From Irineochytrium annulatum (taxonomy: Eukaryota; Chytridiomycota; Chytridiomycetes; Chytridiales; Chytridiaceae): a stretch of DNA of 41,732 bases. The DNA lies in contig JADGJL010000109.1 of NCBI GenBank assembly GCA_027600665.1, forward strand, positions 1 through 41,732. The letters are read 5' to 3'. The notes under the pieces are model-generated. The model was not told where the DNA came from. It did not search any database and was given only the letters and a program-made list of their open reading frames with translations. The position numbers were made by a program, and so were the translations under genes. This document shows positions 1 through 11,240 of the stretch, in pieces; within the stretch, counting starts at the first letter, position 1; every line of letters starts with the position of its first letter.

Positions 1-867
1 CTCCCCCTCTGCCCCTTTGCCTCATTCAACGTGTTCAAGGTAATGAACGTCGCGATCCCCGCTAGCCCCGACCCGACCAGGCACGCAAGTAGATACGGTC
101 TCGCTTTCAAGAACGGCGTGCTGGCAAACAGGTGCGGGTCGGCCAGGTACGCGCCCATGAGCGATCCGACGATCCCTGCGCCGCCGAAGACGACGCCATA
201 CGCGGAATAGCCCGCGGCCCGCGATCGATCGTCCTTCCCCAGCTCTCCGATCATGGATTTGGCGACAACGGTATTACCGGCGAAGCTGCCCGTGATGAAA
301 AGCGCAATCAGTGCGGTGCCGTACGCAGTTGCTAGACCTAGAATAAGGGTCCCGAGGCCGTATCCGGCGAGGCCGACTATGAGGACGGGCTATTGATCAT
401 GTTAGCAGTGACGGCTTGTGAAGCAATACAAACCTTTCTTCCGTACATATCGCTTAAATGGCCCATAAACGGCGCCGCGAAGATCGTTGGCAAGAAGTAA
501 AAGCTCTGTTTACGTACATCAGCCGTATTCCAATGTAAACGACCCAAACCTGCAGCAACCCTGCGTAATACCCCGGCCTCGCCTCATTCGGCATCAGCGT
601 CCTAACCATATACGGATACAACGGCTGCAACATATGATGGATCAGAATCTCTGGTACGGTCGTGAGCAGCAGCATGGCGGTCTGACGCAGAAACTCGGCG
701 CGTTCCATCGGCGGATCAGGCGGCGCGTCGGGTTTGTTGACTAGTTCGATCTCGGTGTCGCTGACGGAGAAGTCTGATGATGAGAGTTGAGGCGACAGGA
801 CGCGGTGCGGCGGTGTGGGTGACGCCATGCCTGACATCGTGTCCTTCGACCGGCTGCCGCGTCTCAT
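1..867 (-). CDS. MFS transporter, 5' part (runs off left edge)
   Basis: N-terminal part of a major facilitator superfamily membrane transporter; the rest lies beyond base 1. The start is the ATG at 867. A cytosolic leader of about 55 residues precedes the first membrane segment. I splice out two 44-nt introns (506-549 and 390-433), after which the frame stays open to base 1. The joined product carries the MFS loop 2-3 signature GHLSDMYGRK, preceded by SFYFLPTIFAAPFM. Further on come the DDRSRAAGYS loop and the Gly-rich helix GVVFGGAGIVGSLMGAYLA, typical of 12-TM drug/H+ antiporters or the zinc-induced-facilitator-like group. Substrate cannot be told from this part. Family certain, subfamily inferred. 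Confidence 0.9.
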
Positions 868-1321
868 GAGAAATCGTTATCAAGCAGGAGCCCCGAGGCG
901 ATGGACGCAGTAGCTGCCGTTGATTGTAGGTATGCTACTCAGATTCACGGTGCAGGGAGAGTCTTCAGACGGCAGACAACGTCGTGGGGACTCAAATAGG
1001 CAGAATTGAGTAGATCACGCACACCACCGCACTTGGCTAAAAAGGAGCGTCAGCCTTAAGCTCCATTGGAAATGGTACAAACTTACATCCGCAATCGCCC
1101 GTTGTATATCAACCAAAAGAATGGTTATGCCGATAATGGCAGACTGGACGCTGCGGTATGCAGGCCGACAGCTCCAACAGCTACTTCAACAGCTTTCGAC
1201 ACAAGTGACGTCTTTTTCGCATGCTCACCCAGACCGAAAAATCTTTCAAGAAAAAATTCCTTATTTATTCAATTCACTTCATGAGTGCTAGATGGTCGCG
1301 AAGACCGGCCACAGGCAGTCC
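868..1321. other. Intergenic, nothing recognised
   Basis: Lies between the start of the MFS gene and the stop of the cyclophilin gene, both on the minus strand, so it should hold the MFS promoter and the cyclophilin 3' UTR. A 72-codon plus-strand reading frame at 1066-1284 has no recognisable protein features and looks like chance. Confidence 0.7.
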
Positions 1322-2104
1322 TTACAATTGGCCAGAGGCGGAAACCGTGATCTATGGATTATCAAAGCAATACAATTAGGCTAAAATGAACGAAAAACAC
1401 CAGTCCCGAGCCAGGACAAAAAGCACAAACCTTCTTCTTGGTAGCGCCTGATTGAGAACCAAAGCTCTCGACCTTCTTGATGATGTCATAGCCGTCGACG
1501 ACGGACCCGAAGACGACGTGCTTGTTGTCCAACCAAGGGGTCTTGGTGGTGCAGATGAAGAACTGCGAGCCGTTCGTGTTCGGCCCTGCGTTCGCCATCG
1601 AGAGGATACCCTCGCCTATTGATATGATGAGTGAACCATGAAAAAATGCACATGGGTATAGGTTAGGACGCCGTACCAGTGTGCTTCAAAATGAAGTTCT
1701 CATCCGCAAACTTGTTGCCGTAGATCGACTTGCCGCCCGTGCCGTTGTGGTTGGTGAAGTCACCGCCCTGGCACATGAAGTTCGGGATGACGCGGTGGAA
1801 GGACGAGCCGGCAAATCCGTAACCCTTCTCGCCCGTGCAGAGGGCGCGGAAGTTCTCGGCCGTCTTGGGGACGACGTCGGCGCGCAGCTGCGATTTCACC
1901 ATCCATTCAGCATACACAATGAAAAAAAGTGGCAGGAAGAATACACACCTCCATCGTCACACGGCCCATGGGAGACCCGTCAGCGGCAATGTCGAAGTAG
2001 ACGCGGGGGTTAGACATGACTTCCGACGTGAAGGGGGCGACACGGGTAGATTGGAACGCGAGGGTGAACGGTTTGGGTGAACGAAGGAGCGGGCGGGCGA
2101 ACAT
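1322..2104 (-). CDS. Cyclophilin-type peptidyl-prolyl isomerase with N-terminal extension
   Basis: Catalyses proline cis-trans isomerisation in proteins and is the usual target of cyclosporin A. Four exons (2104-1949, 1887-1677, 1615-1431, 1351-1322) give 193 residues. The core is a canonical cyclophilin [16 protein letters not shown], the catalytic-site block [18 protein letters not shown] (Arg, Phe, Met, Gln), [13 protein letters not shown] and the drug-binding Trp in [13 protein letters not shown]. It ends in ITVSASGQL, the usual C terminus. The first ATG adds 29 residues rich in Arg and Ser with no acidic residue until Glu28, before an internal Met ([10 protein letters not shown]) that is itself a typical cytosolic cyclophilin start. 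Two start sites could give mitochondrial and cytosolic forms, as known in Neurospora. The isomerase call is very secure; the dual targeting is inferred. Confidence 0.97.
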
Positions 2105-2513
2105 GGCGAAGGGCACGGTTAGATTAAGTAACTACGACAAGAATAAACGGATCAACAAGAGCTCGCGCGAAAACAGGGTCCCTGGGTGACTGTGTTCTCC
2201 ACACCATCTCAGCCGACCGCATCGAGCGCGCCCCGTCCCACCCCGCCACCCTTCACCGGCCAGCAGAGATCGTATGACGACAGCCATCGGGGCCATCGCG
2301 AGGGTCACGTCCACGCCGGCAAACGACACTGACCTGGTGGATGAACAGGCGATCAAAGAACAAAATTCCCGAACGATGATTTTGGCAAATGCGAGCCAAG
2401 CACTATGGATTGACAGCTTTGTCCATTTTGAACACGTCGAAGGCATCATATTACAATACTTCAATAAAATAAATACATTATCTAAAACGAGAAATGTGCG
2501 CGCAATTCTCAAA
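2105..2513. other. Intergenic, cyclophilin promoter and TMA16 3' end
   Basis: 409 bp between two minus-strand genes. GC-rich near the cyclophilin start and AT-rich next to the TMA16 stop (about 2450-2500). The reading frames on both strands resemble no protein I know, and I see no RNA gene. Confidence 0.7.
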
Positions 2514-3230
2514 TCAAACATCATCCGTATCCATCCCCGTCAACCCGGCAATAGTCGTCTTTGATGCTGCCGCTAACGGTATAGCTTCGGCCGGTTTCGC
2601 CTCCAAAACCTTTTCCCGCGCCAAGTACATGGTCTTGATGGACGGCAGCCCGTTAAAATCCCCATCCCACTTTTGAAGCATCTTGACGTTCGCGGCGTCG
2701 GTCATGTTTGCGATTTCTGAGAAACGCGTTAGAAGTTCAACGCGACATCGAGGACGACGTACTGAAGCCGGACTCGTATTCTGAAAGCTCCTGGCTCCTT
2801 AGGCTCTCCAGGGTGATCAACCTGGCCGGTGGCGCTTGATTCGGACGACGGCCAGCTTTCAGGATGGAAATTTCCTCGTCGTGTCTCATAATAAACCTTC
2901 GCAATAGCGTAAAAAACACTGAAGAACCAAAGCAAACTTACTGCATGACGAGCTCGTGCATGTCCTGCCTAGTGGCAACGTCGACCTCGTCCCCAAGGGC
3001 ATACTTGAACCACACCATTCTATTTACTAGAAACGCGATTAACAAAACAATGCCAAATGCAAGAAATACTCACCAGCACTGGCATGCTCCGAATGCTTCA
3101 CCGACTTCAGCTTCTTCACCCTGTCCTCCCTCGCAAAGGCTCTTCGCAGCTGCACGGCCTTCCTGGAATGCGGGTGCGCCTTCTCCACGCCCTTGATTTT
3201 GTTGACCTTCTTCTTGGCGTTGTTCGGCAT
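2514..3230 (-). CDS. TMA16: Translation machinery-associated protein 16
   Basis: Ribosome-biogenesis factor of the Tma16 family, which associates with pre-60S particles in the nucleus. Four exons (3230-3070, 3019-2942, 2896-2763, 2716-2514) give 191 residues. The start MPNNAKKKVNK is followed by the family block AHPHSRKAVQLRRA, then GEMVWFKYALGDE, which lines up with the conserved GEKLQWF of the human protein. The C-terminal block LQKWDGDFNGLPSIKT corresponds to the family's WDxDxxxLPxIK motif. The basic N terminus fits nucleolar targeting. The donor of intron 1 is a GTATTT two bases inside an apparent GTGAGT; only this choice restores the conserved GE-x-x-WF block. Divergent from the kinesin gene, with 91 bp between start codons. 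Confidence 0.9.
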
Positions 3231-3321
3231 TCCTTTGTGATCTCGGTGGTGCAGCAAGTGCGAAGAAAAGGCGTCGCCTTTGACAACGCTTACCTTCATC
3301 CAAAACATTGATTGAATCAAC
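3231..3321. promoter_or_regulatory. Short shared intergenic (bidirectional promoter candidate)
   Basis: Only 91 bp separate the ATG of TMA16 (minus) from the ATG of the kinesin gene (plus), so both 5' UTRs and core promoters must lie here or overlap the genes. I see no clear TATA box. The inference rests on spacing alone. Confidence 0.5.
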
Positions 3322-5875
3322 ATGCAGGCGAGCAACGTGCGCGTGGCAATAAGGATAAGACCTTCGACGCCGGCCGCAAAGAAGCAGGAAATCGTTAATT
3401 CAAAGGGTTCACCTCTGCGCAACGCATCGACTCCCAATCCGGACCCTGTCGTCGTAGCCTTCTCGCCGACATCCCTGACCGTTCTCAAAGCCGGGGCACA
3501 GGCCGGAGCTGGGAGCGCTACAACGGCGGCAGCTGAGGGGCTGTGGGACTTTGATGCGGTCTATTCGGATGATTCGTGCCAGGTTGGTGGTCTCCTATCT
3601 GCATTACTTAAAGTTGACGCGAACGACAGGGCGACATCTACGACGCGGAGGTCGCACCGCTGGTGGATTCGTTCATGGAGGGGTTCAATGTGACGCTGCT
3701 GGCGTACGGTCAGAGCGGCAGTGGCAAGACGTTCACGAGTATGTGGGCAGTGTTTCAAAGCCGATGACTAACGTTGGCTTTATAGTGGGGACGGATCCAC
3801 TGGGACTTCTTCGGACGGTGCAGATGGCGGACCAGACATTTAGCGAGGTCTTAAAGACGGAGTCTTTGGATCCGGATGACGTCAATGCCCCCACTATGGC
3901 GGAAGAGATCACTTCGCCGGTTGATGCCCATCGGCTGTGTCAACCCGACGCGGGCATGATTCCGAGGGCTCTATATACCATCTTCGATGCTCTCGGGAAA
4001 GATTTTGTCAACGGGGACACATCGTCCCGAACTGAGCTTCGCGTCTCATACCTCGAGGTAGGCTCTAGCTCATCTCTATATAGCCTGATTGATTTCATAG
4101 CTTCACAACGAGGAATGGGTTGATCTCCTGCGTCACGTGCCTGGCGCCACCACCGCCACCCCCGCACCCGTCACCACCAGGTTGTGGCCGCCTGCTGCGG
4201 ACCCGACAGGTCAGATAACTCTCAGGGAGGACAAGGAAGGACGGATTTCGGTATACGGCGCCACCGAGGTGCCCGTCTTTCAAGTGGAGGATGCTCTGAA
4301 GTGCGTGTGTTATTTTAACGTTTCGCTTTCAAAAAGTAGTTTCTGACATTGGTCTCACAGGCTTCTAATTGCCGGGTCGAAAGCACGTGCGACGGCATCC
4401 ACAACAATGAACGAGCGCTCTTCTCGCTCCCACGCGATCTTCACGCTGAACCTCCGCACTTCGACGCCAAATAAGCACCCGACTGTGCTCACCACCACCA
4501 CCCCGACAAAGCGCCCCAGCTCCTCCAGCAGCTGCTCAAGCCTCGCATCCACCTCCGGCCAAATCAACACCGTCGTCTCCTCCAAGTTCAACTTCGTCGA
4601 CCTCGCCGGCAGCGAGAGGCTTAAGCGGACCCAAAGTACGGGTGACAGGAAGCAGGAAGGAATTGCGATTAACCAGGGGCTGCTGGTGCTGGGGAGGGTG
4701 ATTCACTCGCTGTGCGAGGCGAGCCAGGAAGGAGATAAGACAGGCGTTGTTGGGCCGAATGGGATGTGGGTCGGCCCCGTACGCGTCGTGCCGTACCGGG
4801 ACAGTAAGCTGACAAGGTTCTTGCAGGATTCATTGGGAGGAAACAGGTTTGTTTGGGGCGCATGTATTCGAAGTGCTAAACGTATGGCAGTCGAACGGTG
4901 ATGCTGGCTTGCACGAGCGGGGTGGACGTAGACCTTCCCGAGACCGTCAACACATTGAAATACGCGTCCCGTGCCAGAGCGATAAAGAACCGGGCCAAGG
5001 TGAACGTGGTGAAGGAGGGCCCGAGCGCGGCGGCACTGCTGGCGGAGATGGCCGAACTCCGGGCTATTCTTGAGCAGGAAAAGGCCCGCGCCGACGTGGC
5101 CGAGCTCGAAGTGGAGCGGCTTAAAACGGCTGAGCGTGAGGCGGAAGGGTCGGCAGCCGCAGAGCGGGAAAAGGCCGAGGCGGCCGCGCGTGAGGTGGAG
5201 AGGCTGAAGTTAGCCGAACGTGACGCGGAACGGCTAGCTGCCCTCGAGCGCGAAAAGGCAGCTAAGGCAGAGCGCGAGGTGGAGAGGCTGAGGACGGCCG
5301 AGCGCGAGGCAGAAAAATTGGCAGCCCTCCAGCACGAAAAGGCTGAGCAGATCGAGAGGGAGATGGAGAGGCTTAAGGCAGCCGAACGTGAGGCGGAACG
5401 AGCCGCTACCGAAAAGGTCGAGGCAGCCGAGCGAGCGATGGAAAGGCTTAAGATGGCCGAAAGTGAGGCGGAACAATCAGCTGCTATGGAGCGTGAAAGG
5501 GCCGAAGCTGCCGCGCGAGAGGTTGAGAGGCTCAAGAGAACAGCCGAGCGCGACGCTGAAAAGCTCAAAGCCGATTCGTTAGTTGCCCAACAGCCACCGC
5601 CGTCAACCGTCGAAATGATCGAGGACAGGGTCAGGCAGATATTTCGGAGAGCGAAAGGCACGAAGAGCGACAAGGAGTTCAGTCGCGATTGGCTGGAGAC
5701 GTACATGAACGAGGATTCCAACCTCATCCATCGGTACGCAAAGATGCTGAAGACGGTGCACGACTTGAAGGACATGCTGCAGGGACAGGCTGCGATCAAC
5801 CAGGAGTTACGGCGGGCGTACAATGCGGGGGAGATTGGTTACACTGGGAGCAAAACTGGGACACCACGGGCCTGA
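3322..5875 (+). CDS. Kinesin motor protein (kinesin-4-like) with repeat stalk
   Basis: Microtubule motor. Six exons (3322-3582, 3630-3738, 3786-4057, 4101-4300, 4361-4846, 4891-5875) give 770 residues. The motor domain occupies about residues 1-450: start NVRVAIRIRPS, P-loop AYGQSGSGKTFTMG (rebuilt across an intron), switch I NERSSRSHAIF, switch II VDLAGSERL, then VPYRDSKLTRFLQDSLGGN and the neck junction YASRARAIKNRAKVN. The last resembles the kinesin-4/KIF21 group. Two long loops are inserted: a Thr/Pro-rich one near residue 235 and a Ser/Thr-rich one just before switch II. The rest is a charged coiled coil built from a 28-residue repeat, then a short C-terminal region. No cargo domain is recognised. 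Motor identity is certain; family assignment is moderate. Confidence 0.93.
5111..5569 (+). repeat. 84-bp (28-residue) tandem repeat coding coiled coil
   Basis: Six units of a VERLK-x-AERxAE-x-LAALEREKA pattern start at 5111, 5195, 5279, 5363, 5438 and 5522. Units 1, 2, 3 and 5 are exactly 28 codons, unit 4 is 25 codons and the last is cut after about 16. Twenty-eight residues equal four heptads, so whole-unit gain or loss keeps the coiled-coil register. DNA copies have diverged but remain alignable, which points to old in-frame duplication. Confidence 0.8.
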
Positions 5876-6020
5876 GGCATCTTTTTTACTTGACATGAAC
5901 CTTTTATTATCAAAGTACGAAGCATAATAGACTAGTTGCACAGATTAAATGCATCAATGGTCTCATAGTTTCAAAGCAAAATACAGCTAGCTGCCAATAT
6001 CAACATTAGCTTATATGCAC

Positions 6021-9000
6021 CTAGAACGCAGACCGGTTCCGCAAATCCTCCATCTTCTTCGCAACCTCCGCAACGCTCCGATCCAACTCCTCCGCAATGG
6101 CCCTCCTCTTCTCTACGGGAATAAGATTGAAGAATTCACAAATGTCGCCATCTATGACATTCTTCACCGGCACGTAGGCACCGCGGTAAGTAAGATGGTC
6201 ACGGCCGCAGAGAGGACCGGCCTCTTGACGCATGTGCATTTCGAGCGTCTGGAAGAAGTCAACATCGTCCTTTGAAATAAAAGGCACGAGGACTCCAACC
6301 CGGCCCAGAATTGTCGTGTAAATGAGAACTTCCCGTCCACCTGGAACTAACCCCGCCTTTTGAATGGCAGTAATCGTCTCGCCCACGTGAAATTCGCAAA
6401 GATGCGGTATCTACAACAGCGTAAGTGAAAGAAGCAGTACGAAAATGGACCTTATGCGGAGCGCCATGCAAATATCCCTTTTCGTACACCAGCTTATTAC
6501 CCGTAGGATCCTCGTCGACCTCCTCGGATATGTCCTGAGGCAAGCGGTTGACAAAGATGTTCCCAAACTTATCGCCGCCAGCAATCGTATCATAATCTGT
6601 CATCACACTAGCCGTGATCCAACGGCAAGCGGTATCGTCCGCGAAGATAAAGATGCGGTTGTCCTGGTGAATGTAGATTGCATAATGGATAGACTCTTGA
6701 ATGTCCGCGATGACAATTCGGTGTCCTTGGGTATGAATGCCAACAATGCAGTTTGGGAATGTCTTAAACAACATGAGATCTCCATAAAGGACAATGTAAA
6801 TGCTTACCCGCGCCTCGCACTTTCGTAGCAGTTTCTTCTTGCCCATCTCGTATATCCTCAAACTCTTCCCCATTCCAACTAACAGGCGTCCATGGAACGG
6901 GCATAACGCGTTCGGCACTTCTTCAAGATCCGTCTTCGATGCTCTAGATCAGATCCCAACCAATCGGTCAATATCTCATACCGTGTGCAGATACTCCAAC
7001 GCCGTCCCGTTCCCAACCACTTTGTAAGTCTTCAAAATCCCCTTCGCGCATGACTTCGGTGCCAATACTGTGTTTTGTCCCCCCCCAACAATGACAAATG
7101 TCTCACCCGGGAATGTTGTTGGGAACGTAACCACTTGGACACTAAAGACTTCAGCTTAAATCAACCAAATTTAATATTTACCAAAAAGCGGCCTCATTGT
7201 TATCCAAATCGATGACTGACAGGGTCTCGGCAGTCAACGGGTTCAAGACTCTCACGCAAGAAGCCCATTGACCCGGCTCAGCTTTCGGAAGACCAAACTG
7301 CTCCGGCGGCAGTTCTTCGGGATCTTCGGCATTCTCATCCATGTCATTTTGCTAAAAATCAGTGGTCAAAGCTATGGTAGCAGCAAGAACAGCGGTCACT
7401 TACGTTTGCTGCCAGCTTCTGCGCCTTAATGGCCGGCGACCAAGTGTTATGATCCGTTTCGATGATAACAAAATTATTGTGATGCGGTAACAATACAAAG
7501 CGCCGTGGGGTATATTTTAGTGGCACCACGTGCTGGTTGAAAACGGCACCCAATCGCTCCACCACCATGATTCGTAACGTGTTTCCCGCAATAGCGACCA
7601 TGCCTTCGGGACATTGCTCCGAAGAGAAACTCGACCCATACTCCAGCATTTCATAAGACAGCGGCATCAACTTGGTTCTCGACTGATAAACAAAGCTGAG
7701 CCACGGCCTGGTCGACAAGGCCAAAAGCGCCGGTTGCCCTTGCAGAGACACCTCAAAGAGTTTGACGGGCTTCGAGCCTAAGAAGCGCTGTCGCGAATCC
7801 GTGATAGAGCCTGTGACACTATCCAGCGTTGTTCGAAGCATAACACCGTTCTGCAGGCCGATATTTAGGTAGGTACTACCGACGGCAGTTCCGGTATCGA
7901 ACATTTCAATGATCGCAAGCGACTCCGGAGGAGCGCTGAGCGCCTTAATGCACATTTAGTATATTGCAACCAGGTAAGTTCCATTACCTGCACCGCCAAC
8001 GACCCCAAGCAGTTATCCGGGTCGAGCGAGATGATCCTCACGGTGCTGTCATAGCACCCGACAGCCTTTGCACAAGTTTAAAACTTTTCAGCACATCAAC
8101 GACACATAACGCAACGTACCAAAAATTTCGACCGCTGCCTTCCCTCCGGTACTTTTCCCATTGACAACGACGTTACAGGGACCCCAAGCTCCTTCCGGTC
8201 CTGATACTCGTTCAACTGCCCAGTCCCGTCAAGCTCGAAGTAGACAAGCTCAAAGCTGGACAACGCGATGATAACCTTCCAAAATGGTAAATTTAACCGA
8301 ACTGGCCGCTTAACTAACCTGTCTTTGATTACACGCAGCCTTAACCACGGTTTTGTTACCAGAAGCCTTCCACTCGCTGACCCTCTTATCCGCACGGATG
8401 TGCCGGATGCCTTTCGGGTACACCTGAACGAGCGCATCGTCGCCAAGCTGACCGACCATTAGCGTCGGCGTCGAATCTAAAAATCCGGTATCGGTCCTCT
8501 CCTCGACCGTCTCTCCGATGCTCAAAACAAGCGTCGCGTTTACAAACGACACGATGATAAACGAATCGTGCTCGTCCTTCGCGCTAGCCTTCACCGTCCA
8601 CACAGCGCTGGGGTTCCCTGGCAGTTCCGAAACGGCGATCTCGGTGGCCTCGAGACCATGGCGCAAAATCCGAAAGGAAGATCTGGCACCGCGACCGCAC
8701 ACGGCGAAGATTTGCGGCGTGTCCTCTTCCGTGAGGTTGAGGACTTTCGCGTCAATCAGCGGGCTCAGGGAGTCCATTTCATCAACGACAGTGAGATTCC
8801 GGAGACCACGGGGCTGGAATGGGACGATAGTGTCGTGATCCTGGGGGATGATGGAGCTTTCGTATTCAACTTGATCCTCGTCGTCGTCACCCAAGCTATC
8901 AACTCGGTACAAAAAGCTACGAAGCAGGTATTAAGTCAGGTAGCGCCATCGCAACTTTCTGAACAATGTTGCTTACTGATTTCCAAATTCGCTCGCGACA

Positions 9001-10239
9001 AAAAGCAAACCCGTCTTCATCAAAACCATTCCACCAGCGACTGGGATAGAGTCGAAATACTTGATCTTCAGGTTCTGGACCGGCGAGTTGACCCCGTCCG
9101 CGCCAGTCTCGTAATCCATTGTAACCTTGAACATGTCCCCTTCCTCCGTCTGACACAAAATAAAAAAGCCCTTCTTCAGCTTGTGAACCACGCCCGACAC
9201 AACGATAACACTCCGAGCCCACTCCGTCGCGTCCCCATCCTCCGTCGGCGTGGGCTGCAGCGGGTCGAGGCGACGTGGGATCGGGACTCGACACGGCGTG
9301 CAGTCCTGGTGCATCCATGTGATATAGTTTTCGGAGCAGACCAGCACGCCGCTGGGACCCTCCGTACCCCCCGGGACATGTATAAGCATGTTCGCCTTCG
9401 AATCAACCGGCTCGCTCCATTTCCGTACGACATGATTAAGTCCCAAGTCCAATTCGTAATAAGTCAACACCTGAAAGGTCTTTGCTTAGCAACCACCATG
9501 AAACCAAGAAGGTGCTGAGCGAACCTTTTCTAAGTTTTGGAACGCCTTCCCAGAGGGGTCCTGATCCGCATCAGAATAGTCTACCTCGATGGCGGCAAAG
9601 ATAGGATTCTCGTACCCGACATCCACTCCGACAAGGTAGAAGCAGATAGTGTGAGCCTTGTGGGCTTCGAGCGGAGACGATATCGTCAACTCGGCCGCGC
9701 TGTTTCTGTTTAAAATGTATACAAGTTTCTGCTTCTCCACCGCACCTGCAGTTCACGCGTTAGGGCCAGGCGCACAGGTTCAAAGCTTTCTTTACCAATC
9801 ATGACGGCACGTCCTTTCGGGTCCGCGGCGAGATATTGTCCCGGCACAATCCTTCGGCACCCGGTCTTCCCATACGTTTCCATGTGGACGCGATTGAACA
9901 GGTTTTTCGCAGGGTTGTACTCCAAAATAACGATGCGTCCAGAATCAGAACCAACGACGACATAATCTAAAGGCGTCAAGGTCAATGTGGAACTTCCAGG
10001 GAAAGGAACGTGCCTTTCGATGCCCCCGTCAAGCGGAACGGCGTTATGCACCGAATAACGCCGAAAACGTCATGTGAAAGGATGGTGTGAATCTTGCCCG
10101 TGGCCGAATCAACTTTCAGGAGCTCCAGGACGGAACTTCGCGCGACGATTATTTCCTGGGCACGCGTGCCCGAGAAGTTGCCGATGGCGAGCTGATTGAT
10201 GCATGTAGGGGTCTGTAATGTAAGATTGTACAAAAACAT
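6021..10239 (-). CDS. SF3B3: Splicing factor 3B subunit 3 (SAP130/Rse1)
   Basis: Large WD40-type beta-propeller subunit of the U2 snRNP SF3b complex, needed for branch-site recognition. The start ATG at 10239 gives [18 protein letters not shown], matching the family's N terminus. Conserved blocks continue through the gene: [141 protein letters not shown], ending in [10 protein letters not shown]. It is distinguished from paralogues DDB1 and CPSF160 by these strings. Many short introns interrupt it; I did not place every boundary. A C-rich run near 7080 does not break the frame ([15 protein letters not shown]). It appears intact over its full length. Confidence 0.97.
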
Positions 10240-10707
10240 TCCCGCGGTTCTGCTCGCTCGACGAAGGTGGTCGACCTAGCGCGTATGCAAGAGAGGACTG
10301 CGAAGTGAGGTACGACGAAGTTTGACCGATTGCAAAGGGCTTCAAGCCACGCGCGCAATTATTACACAGAACTACTTATGGTCTCTTTCACTCAGCAAAT
10401 TGATGTTGTATAAATAAAGTCGACGTCGGAAAGTGGTCCACGACAATAACGACAAGCATTACTATAGTAATGCACAAAATTGTACAAGCACTTCTTTGCC
10501 TTCTGGCCATCCCATCATCGGGCCAGACAACCAGCCAATACACTACAGGAAGTCAATCAACTAGACATGGTCACAGTGGTATCATTACAAACTACAAGCA
10601 AAACAATCAACGAAGGGTAGTTATGACAACGATAAGCGGCAAAGAAAAGGCACTACTATCAAATCCCGTTCCTAACGCCATACTCCGCCACCTCTACCCC
10701 CTTTCAA
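10240..10707. other. Intergenic between SF3B3 start and PEN-2 stop
   Basis: 468 bp. Holds the SF3B3 promoter and PEN-2 3' UTR. An 85-codon plus-strand frame at 10470-10727 has a hydrophobic start (HKIVQALLCLLAIPS), but the rest is low-information and overlaps the PEN-2 stop, so I do not call it a gene. Confidence 0.7.
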
Positions 10708-11240
10708 CTATCTCCCTTTGGGAATGACAAACGAAATGTGATCCGCAAACGCGCCCCACCTCGTGCGCTGCGTCAAGAAGATGCTCATCCACACCGCTAT
10801 CACGACCGTCCAGATGCAGCTCCCAACCAGTGACCACTTCACATCTATCATGGTAGACAAATCAGTGATCACGTTTACGCAGAACAAACGTATCCCCGAC
10901 TACTTCGTCGCCGCAAAATGAAGGGAAAAATAAAACACATACATCTTAAAACCCACACATCCAGATCCTTCCTCCTCCTCGTTGCCGGCCACACGTGGAT
11001 GAAGTTCACCAGCCAGAGCCAGGGAAGGAAGAAGCACCCGCCAATGAAATACAGCCTCGTCATCTTTAGAACCTCTTCCGGCAACATCTTGTCTATGGCG
11101 GACTTGGGGCGGGATTTCGGTAGGCGACGAGGTGGGCGGCCGTGTTGCTGCTCTGGCGGCGGTGTGAGCGCGGAGATAGACGGATCAGAGCTGCCGGGTG
11201 CGCCAGAGGGCGGGTAGGAGTGAGGCGTCGCCGATGGCAT
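10708..11240 (-). CDS. PSENEN: Gamma-secretase subunit PEN-2
   Basis: Small membrane subunit that activates presenilin in the gamma-secretase intramembrane protease. Two exons (11240-10943, 10844-10708) give 144 residues. A proline-rich N-terminal extension of about 50 residues precedes the family core: LYFIGGCFFLPWLWLVNFI matches the animal YYLGGFAFLPFLWLVN block, including the functionally important LPWLWLVN. The exon join gives VLRYVKWSLVGSC, then a second hydrophobic segment and TRWGAFADHISFVIP, the counterpart of the conserved C-terminal RWGALGDYLSFTIP. The intron donor GTATGT was chosen because only it restores the YV-x-x-S junction. Residues outside the core are unlike animals. No presenilin, nicastrin or APH-1 gene lies in the window. 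Confidence 0.93.

Noticed and set aside
4876..5823. 315-codon minus-strand frame opposite the kinesin stalk
   Set aside because: Ser/Ala/Leu low-complexity mirror of the Glu/Lys/Arg repeat; the plus-strand kinesin fully explains it.
8568..9518. 316-codon plus-strand frame
   Set aside because: Antisense to conserved SF3B3 exons; no family features.
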